Notes under the pieces: generated by a model
Told to the model about the DNA's origin: nothing
The model's database searches: none
Seen by the model: the letters and a program-made list of their open reading frames with translations, nothing else
Translations under genes and position numbers: made by a program
Part shown: positions 1 to 4,876 of the stretch, piece after piece
Layout: the number at the start of each line of letters is the position of its first letter
Numbering within the stretch: position 1 is the stretch's first letter
Origin: BM524 sp041554435
Lineage (GTDB): Bacteria > Bacteroidota > Bacteroidia > Bacteroidales > F082
Assembly (NCBI GenBank): GCA_041554435.1
Contig: JBFFLX010000203.1
Span: 1-5,875 of the forward strand
Length of the DNA stretch: 5,875 nucleotides
Reading direction: 5' to 3'

Positions 1-126
1 GGCACAAATCAATGGTATAGGACTCATGGAAATGAGCAGTGGGAATTTGATAAAGATGGTTTAATGCAGGTTAGGGACATGAGTGCCAATGATATTGAAA
101 TTAACGAATCTGATCTAAAATTATAA
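1..126 (+). CDS. DUF1348 / NTF2-like (SnoaL fold) protein, C-terminal fragment
   Basis: The frame is open from the first base and ends at TAA 124-126, giving the last 41 residues of a protein whose start lies outside the window. The fragment contains W-Y-R-T-H-G-N-E-Q-W-E-F and then D-G-L-M-Q-V-R, followed by a short tail with S-A-N-D-I. This pattern (YGNENWEFDE.GLM followed by S.ND) is what I recognise as the C-terminus of the DUF1348 branch of NTF2-like proteins, usually about 150 residues long. Members are small cone-shaped alpha+beta proteins of unsettled function, probably cytoplasmic; many NTF2-like proteins bind or turn over small molecules. A 142-base gap with its own probable promoter separates it from the next gene, so it is a neighbour in the same direction, not clearly the same transcript. 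Family assignment is from recall of the motif only. Confidence 0.7.
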   Translation, partial: GTNQWYRTHGNEQWEFDKDGLMQVRDMSANDIEINESDLKL

Positions 127-182
127 TCGATTGACTCAAAACAAAAAATAAAAGCATATAAAGGAATAATTGCACATTTGTC

Positions 183-220
183 GGGAAGTATAATCAATTA
201 AACTCCTCCATTGTATTCCC
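183..220. repeat. imperfect inverted repeat, possible operator
   Basis: GGGAAGTATAA (183-193) and TTGTATTCCC (211-220) form an imperfect inverted repeat: five perfect outer pairs (GGGAA/TTCCC), then a similar TATAA/TTGTA with one extra G and one mismatch. It spans the -33 position of the proposed promoter and touches the first base of the -7 element. It lies upstream of the expected transcription start, so it would act as DNA and not as an RNA hairpin. A regulator site is plausible but unproven. Confidence 0.25.
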
Positions 221-227
221 ACCTTTG
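198..227 (+). promoter_or_regulatory. probable Bacteroidetes-type promoter of the four-gene unit
   Basis: TTA (198-200), 19 bases, then CACCTTTG (220-227) fits the Bacteroidetes sigma consensus TTG-N19-TAnnTTTG with one mismatch in each element. Transcription would begin near 234, leaving a leader of about 35 A/T-rich bases before the ATG at 269. The placement directly ahead of a tightly spaced gene set supports it. No mapped start is available, so this is a pattern match. Confidence 0.5.
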
Positions 228-268
228 CATAATCAAATTAATTATTAATAAAATATAATTTTAAAATT

Positions 269-823
269 ATGAAAACATTAAAACCTTTAACATTACAAGA
301 AGTAAACGAAAACTCTCAAACAATTTTCAAAAACGTCAAAAGTAAAATTGGCATGATACCAAATCTATATGCTTCAATGGGAGTATCTGATAAATTATTA
401 GGAGGATTTTTAACTTTTTCAGAAACTATTAAAAGCGGAGAGTTTACAGCCAAAGAATATGAAGCTATTGCATTAGCAACATCACAAGCAAATGGATGTG
501 CTTATTGTTTATCCGCTCATACTGCAATTGGAAAAATGAATGGTTTTACAGAAAAGGAAACGTTGGAATTAAGATCAAACACAATTTCAGATGTAAAGTT
601 AAATGCTTTGGTAAGGTTAGCAAGTGAAATGACAGCGTTTCATGGGCATCCACTAGACTTAACTATACAAAACTTTTTTGAAGCTGGGTATAGCAAAGCT
701 GCTTTTGCTGAGTTAATTGGAGCGGTAGCTTTAACAACAATTACCAATTATGTATTTCACAATGGAGGTTTCGAAATAGATTTTCCAAAAGCACAAAATA
801 TAGAAGAATTACAAACAATTTAG
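269..823 (+). CDS. AhpD-like / carboxymuconolactone decarboxylase family CxxC protein (first copy)
   Basis: This 184-residue protein is predicted to be a cytoplasmic thiol-redox enzyme of the AhpD-like all-helical fold. The signature is E65, then C77-A-Y-C80, then H84, matching the E-(11)-CxxC-(3)-H spacing of mycobacterial AhpD, in which the cysteine pair reduces peroxides using lipoamide-linked electrons. True gamma-carboxymuconolactone decarboxylase (PcaC) lacks the CxxC, so a peroxidase or disulfide-reductase role is more likely than decarboxylation. The histidine found inside the AhpD CxxC is Tyr79 here, as is common in uncharacterised peroxidase-related members. An N-terminal G-M-I-P-N-L-Y-A segment (28-35) is also typical of that group. 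The ATG follows an A/T-rich leader with no Shine-Dalgarno; no upstream in-frame alternative is needed. It is the first gene of the unit, 26 bases before the cysteine hydrolase. The electron donor and substrate are unknown. Confidence 0.88.
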   Translation: MKTLKPLTLQEVNENSQTIFKNVKSKIGMIPNLYASMGVSDKLLGGFLTFSETIKSGEFTAKEYEAIALATSQANGCAYCLSAHTAIGKMNGFTEKETLELRSNTISDVKLNALVRLASEMTAFHGHPLDLTIQNFFEAGYSKAAFAELIGAVALTTITNYVFHNGGFEIDFPKAQNIEELQTI

Positions 824-849
824 TATAACCAAATCTAAATAATTAAATT

Positions 850-1584
850 ATGAAAACACAAATTTTAAAATTAGCACTTACCCTATTAGTTGTAATAGGA
901 TGGAATTCAAACTTATTTGCACAATTACCAGATCCAGGATTTGAAATAGATGGAACAACAGCCATTGTAATAACTGATCCACAAAACGATTTTTTAAGTC
1001 CCGATGGGGTAACTTGGGGTGTAGTTGGTGAAAGTGTAACAGCCAATAATACCGTTGAAAACTTAGAAACCTTATTTCAATTAGCAGAAGCTAACGGAAT
1101 TAAAGTATTTATTTCTCCTCATTACTATTATAAACATGATCATTCTTGGAAATTTGAAGGTGCCTTAGAAACTTTAATGCATAAAATAACAATGTTTGAT
1201 CGTGGTGATCAACTATCTACGGAAGGTTTTGATGGTTCTGGTGCGGATTTTTTAGAACGATATAAAAAATATATTGATAAAGATTTTGTAACAGTTGTTG
1301 GTCCTCATAAAGTTTTTGGTCCTGAACAAAATGATTTGAGCCTACAATTAAGAAAGCAAAAAATAGACAAGGTAATTCTTGCAGGAATGTCAGGGAATTT
1401 ATGTGTAGAATCTCATATGAGAGAATTATTAGAAGATGGGTTTGAAGTTTCAGTAGTTGGAGATGCTACAGCATCAGCAATAGTTCCAGGATATGATGGG
1501 AATGCAGCGGCACAAACAAATTTTAGATTTATTGCAAGTCACGTTTATACGACAAAAGATTTAAAAGAGGAATTACAAAAATAA
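850..1584 (+). CDS. exported isochorismatase-family cysteine hydrolase
   Basis: This 244-residue protein has a hydrophobic N-terminus (about 5-23) ending L-F-A24|Q25, a good signal peptidase I site, so the mature enzyme is probably periplasmic. The rest is the isochorismatase-like alpha/beta fold. The expected catalytic triad is present: D43 in V-I-T-D-P-Q-N-D-F, K154 in G-P-H-K-V-F-G, and C185 in G-M-S-G-N-L-C-V-E-S. The GxxxxxCV context is the nucleophile loop of this superfamily. Known members hydrolyse amides or vinyl ethers (nicotinamide, N-carbamoyl compounds, isochorismate), so the substrate cannot be named. H91, H96 and H98 form a histidine-rich patch (SPHYYYKHDHS) near the expected active-site region. 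It lies between two AhpD-like genes, 26 and 12 bases away, strongly suggesting co-transcription. Most family members are cytoplasmic, so the signal peptide is notable. A reverse-strand frame over its 5' end has no support. Confidence 0.88.
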   Translation: MKTQILKLALTLLVVIGWNSNLFAQLPDPGFEIDGTTAIVITDPQNDFLSPDGVTWGVVGESVTANNTVENLETLFQLAEANGIKVFISPHYYYKHDHSWKFEGALETLMHKITMFDRGDQLSTEGFDGSGADFLERYKKYIDKDFVTVVGPHKVFGPEQNDLSLQLRKQKIDKVILAGMSGNLCVESHMRELLEDGFEVSVVGDATASAIVPGYDGNAAAQTNFRFIASHVYTTKDLKEELQK

Positions 1585-1596
1585 TTAATAACAAAA

Positions 1597-2160
1597 ATGA
1601 AGAAACTTAATTTAGAACCTAAAACATCAGAAACGACCAATCCGATAACAAGCGCAGTATTGGATGAAGCAAAAAAAGCAATGGGGTTTGTGCCAAATAT
1701 GTATGCCACAATGGCCAATAATCCGGCACTACTCGATGCTTACATTCATTCATATAAAACCTTTCGCCAAAATTCAGGATTCAATCCGGTAGAACAAGAA
1801 ATTATTTTCCTGTCTGTAGCGTATGAAAATGAATGTGATTATTGTATGGCAGCTCATAGTTTTGTTGCCGACAAAGCTTCAAAAGTTCCTACTGAAATTA
1901 CAGATGCAATTCGGTCAAATGGAATCATTAATAATGTAAAATTGAAAGCTTTAAGTGATTTTGCAAGAATAGTAACAAAAAATAGAGGACATGTTACAAA
2001 TCAAGAAATAATAGATTTCCTAAATGCTGGTTACAATGAGAGCAATGTATTAGGTGTTATTACTGGCGTAGGTGTAAAAACCTTTAGTAATTATTTTAAT
2101 CACATAGCAGAAACACCCCTCGATGATGTTTTTAAGTCTAGAGTGTGGTCAAGAAATTAG
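1597..2160 (+). CDS. AhpD-like / carboxymuconolactone decarboxylase family CxxC protein (second copy)
   Basis: This 187-residue protein has the same fold and signature as the first gene of the unit: E68, C80-D-Y-C83, H87, with an N-terminal G-F-V-P-N-M-Y-A-T-M segment (30-39). It also shares the later blocks I-R-S-N, K-L-K-A-L and F-L-N-A-G-Y, and a final S-N-Y-F-N-H that parallels T-N-Y-V-F-H in the first copy. The two are clearly related but diverged over most of their length, so they probably differ in partner or substrate and are not a recent duplication. No signal peptide is present, so it should be cytoplasmic. It starts 12 bases after the cysteine hydrolase stop, behind an A-rich leader. 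A peroxidase or disulfide-reductase role follows from the CxxC; the exact reaction is unknown. The C-terminal tail (about 172-187, ending W-S-R-N) is unlike the first copy. Confidence 0.88.
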   Translation: MKKLNLEPKTSETTNPITSAVLDEAKKAMGFVPNMYATMANNPALLDAYIHSYKTFRQNSGFNPVEQEIIFLSVAYENECDYCMAAHSFVADKASKVPTEITDAIRSNGIINNVKLKALSDFARIVTKNRGHVTNQEIIDFLNAGYNESNVLGVITGVGVKTFSNYFNHIAETPLDDVFKSRVWSRN

Positions 2161-2190
2161 TACAAACAATTAAATAATAAATACAAAAAA

Positions 2191-3165
2191 ATGAAAACAA
2201 TTAAATCAATTTTAGGAGCTTCACTTTTGGTAGTGTTAGCTATGGGAATCTTATCTTTTAAATCAATCGAAAAGATGCCTAATCCAATAGAAAAAACAAC
2301 AAAATCTACAACTTATAATACTGTTAAAGTTAATGGATTAGATATTTTTTATCGTGAAGCAGGAGATGTGAATAAACCAACTATTTTATTATTACACGGT
2401 TACCCAACATCTTCTCATATGTTTCGTAATTTAATAACAGACTTGTCTGTACGATATCATGTGTTAGCTCCTGATTACCCAGGTTTTGGTAGAAGTGAAC
2501 AGCCTGCTATTACAAACTTTGAGTATACATTCGATAATATGGCTAACATTGTTGAAGGATTCTTAAAAGAAATGAAAGTAGAAAAATACAGTATCTATTT
2601 AATGGATTATGGAGCACCAATCGGTTTTAGAATTGCATCAAAATACCCTGAAAAGATAGAATCTCTAATTATTCAAAATGGGAATGCTTATGATGAGGGC
2701 TTACGTGATTTCTGGATTCCAATTAAAAAATACTGGAATGATTACACTATTGAAAATGGGAAACCATTAGAAGGTTTTCACTCACCTGATGGTTTGAAAT
2801 GGCAATACACTCACGGGGTGCAAGATGAGACTAAGATTAGTCCGGATAACTGGAATATTGATTTGCAACATCTTACTAGAGAGGAGAACAATGAGATTCA
2901 ATTAGCAATGTTTTATGACTATAGAACGAATGTTCCTTTATATCCAAAATGGCAAAAATACTTTAGAGATCATCAACCACCAACATTAATTGTATGGGGA
3001 AAGAATGATTATATATTTCCGGCAGAAGGTGCTTATCCTTATAAGAGGGATTTAAAAAACGTAGAAACTCATTTATTGGATACGGGTCATTTCGCATTGG
3101 AAGAAAAAGGAGATGAAATAGCCAATTACATTTTAAATTTTTTAAGAAAAAACAATATTAAATAA
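2191..3165 (+). CDS. exported or membrane-anchored alpha/beta hydrolase with Asp nucleophile (epoxide hydrolase / dehalogenase-like)
   Basis: This 324-residue protein begins with a basic end and a hydrophobic stretch (about 7-23), so it is exported or held by an N-terminal anchor. No lipobox cysteine or clear A-x-A cleavage site is seen. The alpha/beta hydrolase core runs from about 45 to 320: oxyanion-hole motif H69-G-Y-P72, D-Y-P-G-F-G-R-S (95-102), nucleophile elbow L-M-D139-Y-G-A-P-I-G, acid D273 in W-G-K-N-D-Y, and H300 in D-T-G-H-F. An aspartate at the elbow, not serine, places it with epoxide hydrolases and haloalkane dehalogenases, which act through an alkyl-enzyme ester. The residue after the nucleophile is Tyr140, not the Trp that helps bind halide in haloalkane dehalogenases, so dehalogenation is less certain. 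The cap domain is about 165-255. It is the last gene of the unit, 30 bases after the second AhpD-like gene and followed by a stem-loop. The substrate is unknown. Confidence 0.87.
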   Translation: MKTIKSILGASLLVVLAMGILSFKSIEKMPNPIEKTTKSTTYNTVKVNGLDIFYREAGDVNKPTILLLHGYPTSSHMFRNLITDLSVRYHVLAPDYPGFGRSEQPAITNFEYTFDNMANIVEGFLKEMKVEKYSIYLMDYGAPIGFRIASKYPEKIESLIIQNGNAYDEGLRDFWIPIKKYWNDYTIENGKPLEGFHSPDGLKWQYTHGVQDETKISPDNWNIDLQHLTREENNEIQLAMFYDYRTNVPLYPKWQKYFRDHQPPTLIVWGKNDYIFPAEGAYPYKRDLKNVETHLLDTGHFALEEKGDEIANYILNFLRKNNIK

Positions 3166-3179
3166 TATAAAGTATTTGT

Positions 3180-3219
3180 AGTTAGGTTATTGGGAGAATA
3201 AAAATTCAATAGCCTAACT
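3180..3219 (+). terminator. stem-loop, probable terminator of the four-gene unit
   Basis: GTTAGGTTATTG (3181-3192) pairs with CAATAGCCTAAC (3207-3218), with a single G-U in place of one A-U, and an extra A-U pair at 3180/3219. The loop is 14 bases. It begins 15 bases after the alpha/beta hydrolase stop codon. The bases after it (CTTCTATAAAG) are only weakly U-rich, so it may slow or stabilise the transcript end and not be a textbook intrinsic terminator. Confidence 0.6.
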
Positions 3220-3274
3220 TCTATAAAGAACAAAATAAAGATAGTAGAAAAATTGCCAAGAACTAAGGTAATAT

Positions 3275-3291
3275 GACTTATTAAATAAGTC
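3275..3291. promoter_or_regulatory. perfect 17-base palindrome overlapping promoter, probable operator
   Basis: GACTTATT-A-AATAAGTC is a perfect inverted repeat with 8-base arms around a single A. It covers TTA 3281-3283, the proposed -33 element of the downstream promoter. A dimeric helix-turn-helix regulator bound here would block polymerase. It lies upstream of the expected transcription start, so an RNA hairpin role is unlikely. The regulator is not encoded in the window. Confidence 0.5.
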
Positions 3292-3310
3292 TTGTTAAAC
3301 ATCAATTTTG
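3281..3310 (+). promoter_or_regulatory. probable Bacteroidetes-type promoter upstream of the small frame and membrane protein
   Basis: TTA (3281-3283), 19 bases, then CAATTTTG (3303-3310) has the same geometry and the same two mismatches to TTG-N19-TAnnTTTG as the promoter ahead of the four-gene unit. Transcription would start near 3317, only about 23 bases before the ATG at 3340 and about 170 bases before the membrane protein start. Confidence 0.42.
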
Positions 3311-3339
3311 TATTAAATTTTTAACTTAAAAATAAAATT

Positions 3340-3468
3340 ATGAAATTAACAAATACTCAAACAGAAAATCCGATTCATTCAAATTATGAATTAGGGGCAA
3401 ATACAAATAGACAAATCTGGAATAAAAAAAGACGTTATTTCTTTTTAACTCAATACAAATTTATTTAA
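3340..3468 (+). CDS. doubtful small protein, 42 residues
   Basis: An ATG at 3340 opens a 42-codon frame ending at TAA 3466-3468. Its leader, AAAATTATGAAA, is the same as at the confident starts in this window, and it sits at the right distance from a probable promoter, which favours real translation. The first 28 residues are polar and look like ordinary protein (T-E-N-P-I-H-S-N-Y-E-L-G-A-N), while the end is basic and aromatic (K-K-R-R-Y-F-F). The change falls at a run of seven A (3424-3430), so this could be the N-terminal stub of a gene lost by deletion or frameshift. Dropping one A changes the frame but meets a stop eight codons later, so a simple frameshift does not restore a long protein. 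I do not recognise a family. It ends 18 bases before the membrane protein gene and could instead be a leader peptide. Confidence 0.35.
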   Translation: MKLTNTQTENPIHSNYELGANTNRQIWNKKRRYFFLTQYKFI

Positions 3469-3486
3469 CAATAAAACAACCAAATT

Positions 3487-3912
3487 ATGAAAACAATCAA
3501 TTGGAAAAATGCAATAGTTGCAGGAATTTTAGGAACAATATTATTTGATGTTGTAGGTTTACTATTAACAGGGAAATGGTGGGATATTCCAGGGTTACTA
3601 GGAATGAAAACAGGATTAGGATTAACTTATGGTGTTATCGGTCACTATAGTAATGGTATTTTGTTATCAATATTATTTGCAGGTATAGCACCATCACTTT
3701 GGGGTCCTAAATGGGTACGACCTCTTATTTTTGTAGGTGGAGAAACTGTTGCATTAGTGTGGCTATTTATGTTGCCATTATTAGGAGCCGGAGTTGCAGG
3801 ACTTGATGCTTCACCTATGATGCCTGTAATAACATTAGTGCGACACTTAGCTTATGCGATACCTTTAATTTTTCTTATTAGTTATGATATAAAAGAAACA
3901 ATTAGCGCATAA
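3487..3912 (+). CDS. small membrane protein with four predicted helices, function unknown
   Basis: This 141-residue protein is very hydrophobic, with four likely membrane spans at about 8-28, 43-66, 79-101 and 112-134. The N-terminus is short and basic (M-K-T-I-N-W-K-N), and there is no cleavable signal. Glycines recur in the spans (A-G-I-L-G-T, G-L-G-L-T-Y-G). Polar residues inside the membrane regions include D21, H53, Y54, E86 and H120, candidates for a functional site but not a pattern I can name. A short soluble loop carries the tryptophans G-K-W-W-D. It resembles the many small uncharacterised inner-membrane proteins of this size; I cannot assign a family. The start has the leader AAATTATGAAAAC shared with two other genes here. 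A strong terminator follows 14 bases after the stop, so it ends its transcription unit, which probably begins at the palindrome-covered promoter. Confidence 0.75.
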   Translation: MKTINWKNAIVAGILGTILFDVVGLLLTGKWWDIPGLLGMKTGLGLTYGVIGHYSNGILLSILFAGIAPSLWGPKWVRPLIFVGGETVALVWLFMLPLLGAGVAGLDASPMMPVITLVRHLAYAIPLIFLISYDIKETISA

Positions 3913-3926
3913 TACATCTAAAGAAT

Positions 3927-3961
3927 AAAAAGGAACTGTCAATCTTGTTACCCTTTTTTTT
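3927..3961 (+). terminator. intrinsic terminator after the membrane protein gene
   Basis: AAAAAGG (3927-3933) pairs with CCTTTTT, and AAC (3934-3936) pairs with GTT (3947-3949) across a two-base bulge. The loop is ten bases, and the right arm runs into eight T (3954-3961). A stem running into a T tract 14 bases after a stop codon is the classic form, and because the left arm starts with A it may work in both directions. Confidence 0.72.
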
Positions 3962-4023
3962 ACAATCTGAATCGGCTATCACTTTTCAAATTTTAAAAGA
4001 CCTATATTTAATAAAATAGAATC

Positions 4024-4221
4024 ATGGGAAGACCTTCAACAAAACCTAAAGATTTAAAAGACGGATTTTATATTGAAGTTCGAAATAAAAATTCAAAAGC
4101 TGGTGTGAAAATAAGAAGAGATAATAAAGAACAAATGCTAAGTGCAATTGAACAGTATAAAAAAGTGAAAGAAGTGATTGTTTTTGGGGAGTTTAAAAAC
4201 GGAAAATTAATAGCAAATTAA
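4024..4221 (+). CDS. small basic protein of unknown function, 65 residues
   Basis: This is a complete 65-residue frame starting M-G-R-P-S-T-K-P-K-D-L and rich in lysine. Its likely structure is two strands (G-F-Y-I-E-V, then G-V-K-I-R-R), one amphipathic helix (about 34-47, K-E-Q-M-L-S-A-I-E-Q-Y-K-K) and two more strands (E-V-I-V-F-G, then G-K-L-I). The regular strand and helix pattern and normal codon use argue that it is a real protein. Similar short proteins starting MGRP..KP.DL seem familiar from flavobacterial genomes, but I know no function. The G-R-P core surrounded by basic residues recalls an AT-hook, so nucleic-acid binding is possible. It starts 62 bases after the upstream terminator and ends 34 bases before the flavin-protein gene, with which it may be co-transcribed. 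I see no convincing promoter; TATATTTA at 4003-4010 is a weak candidate. Confidence 0.72.
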   Translation: MGRPSTKPKDLKDGFYIEVRNKNSKAGVKIRRDNKEQMLSAIEQYKKVKEVIVFGEFKNGKLIAN

Positions 4222-4255
4222 CTGTAAACTTATTTGTGTAATTAATAAACAACAA

Positions 4256-4861
4256 ATGAAAAATGAAAAATTGAAATACACAAGTGATATCGCATTTACG
4301 CCGGCTGTAAAAGAATTGCAGAAAAAGTACAACTCTCGAAATAGCTATGCTAGAATGGAAGTGAATGGAGGTTGGCAATCAGAAATCACACCACAACTAA
4401 AACAATTTTTGAACGGTTTGGATTCTTTTTATTTAGGCACTTCAAATGCCGATGGTCAACCCTATATTCAACATCGAGGAGGACCAAAAGGGTTTTTAAA
4501 AGTATTAGATAAAAAGCGTTTAGTTTTTGCCGATTATTCTGGGAATAAACAATATATCTCAACAGGTAATTTAAGTGAGAACAATAAAGGATTTATTTTT
4601 TTAATGGATTACCCCAGTAGAACTCGAATTAAAATCTGGGGAACAATAAATGTAATTTTTGACGATAAGGAGTTATTAGACTCATTATCAGATTCTAGTT
4701 ACAGAGCTCGTCTTGAAAGAGCTATGATTTTTACTGTTGATGCTTGGGATGCCAATTGCCCTCAACATATTAAACAACGATTTACATCAGAAGATATTGA
4801 TAAAATAACAAAACCTTTATTAAGTAAGATAAAGGAGTTGGAAGAAAAACTTTATAATTAA
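4256..4861 (+). CDS. pyridoxamine 5'-phosphate oxidase family protein (FMN-binding split barrel)
   Basis: This 201-residue protein is predicted to bind FMN or a related flavin in a dimeric split beta-barrel in the cytoplasm. The barrel spans about 48-135: F-Y-L-G-T-S-N-A-D-G-Q-P (58-69), Q-H-R-G-G-P-K-G-F (72-80), F-A-D-Y-S-G-N-K-Q-Y (91-100), G-N-L (104-106) and R-I-K-I-W-G (124-129). A C-terminal W-D-A-N-C-P-Q-H (164-171) is typical of the subgroup annotated simply as this family, which is not vitamin B6 oxidase proper. The C-terminus (about 177-200) is a charged helix, possibly coiled. Members reduce or bind flavins and small oxidised compounds; the substrate here is unknown. A second ATG at 4263 is out of frame, so the start at 4256 stands. 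The serine hydrolase gene follows after 15 bases, so the two are probably one transcript. Confidence 0.88.
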   Translation: MKNEKLKYTSDIAFTPAVKELQKKYNSRNSYARMEVNGGWQSEITPQLKQFLNGLDSFYLGTSNADGQPYIQHRGGPKGFLKVLDKKRLVFADYSGNKQYISTGNLSENNKGFIFLMDYPSRTRIKIWGTINVIFDDKELLDSLSDSSYRARLERAMIFTVDAWDANCPQHIKQRFTSEDIDKITKPLLSKIKELEEKLYN

Positions 4862-4876
4862 TTAAATCAATTAACC

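Larger units (their letters stand above)
3166..3486. other. intergenic region between two transcription units
   Basis: These 321 bases between confident genes hold, in order, a stem-loop that probably ends the upstream unit, an A-rich stretch (3220-3270) in which I see nothing, a perfect palindrome on a probable promoter, and a short doubtful reading frame. No tRNA, transposon end or reverse-strand gene is visible. Confidence 0.6.

Noticed and set aside
178..190. Similarity between TTGTCGGGAAGTA (178-190) and TTGCCAAGAACTA (3253-3265) as a shared regulator site
   Set aside because: Only 9 of 13 bases match and the distances to the proposed -7 elements differ by 8 bases, so it is not better than chance in AT-rich DNA.
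127..268. Search for a terminator, RNA gene or short coding frame after the DUF1348 fragment
   Set aside because: Apart from the proposed promoter and inverted repeat I see no stem with a T-tract, no tRNA-like fold and no credible frame.
843..1046. Reverse-strand frame of 67 codons
   Set aside because: It lies inside the 5' end of the cysteine hydrolase gene, whose signal peptide and catalytic Asp region are well supported, and its translation resembles no protein.
4003..4010. TATATTTA as a -7 element for the 65-residue gene
   Set aside because: The final G is missing, no TTG lies 19 bases upstream, and the leader would be only about 7 bases.
4229..4236. TTTG at 4233-4236 as a promoter for the flavin-protein gene
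   Set aside because: The TA of TAnnTTTG is absent at the right place and there is no good -33 element; read-through from the 65-residue gene is simpler.
4193..4378. Reverse-strand frame of 61 codons
   Set aside because: It overlaps the end of the 65-residue gene and the start of the flavin-protein gene; its Phe/Ile-rich translation is what the complement of A-rich coding DNA gives.
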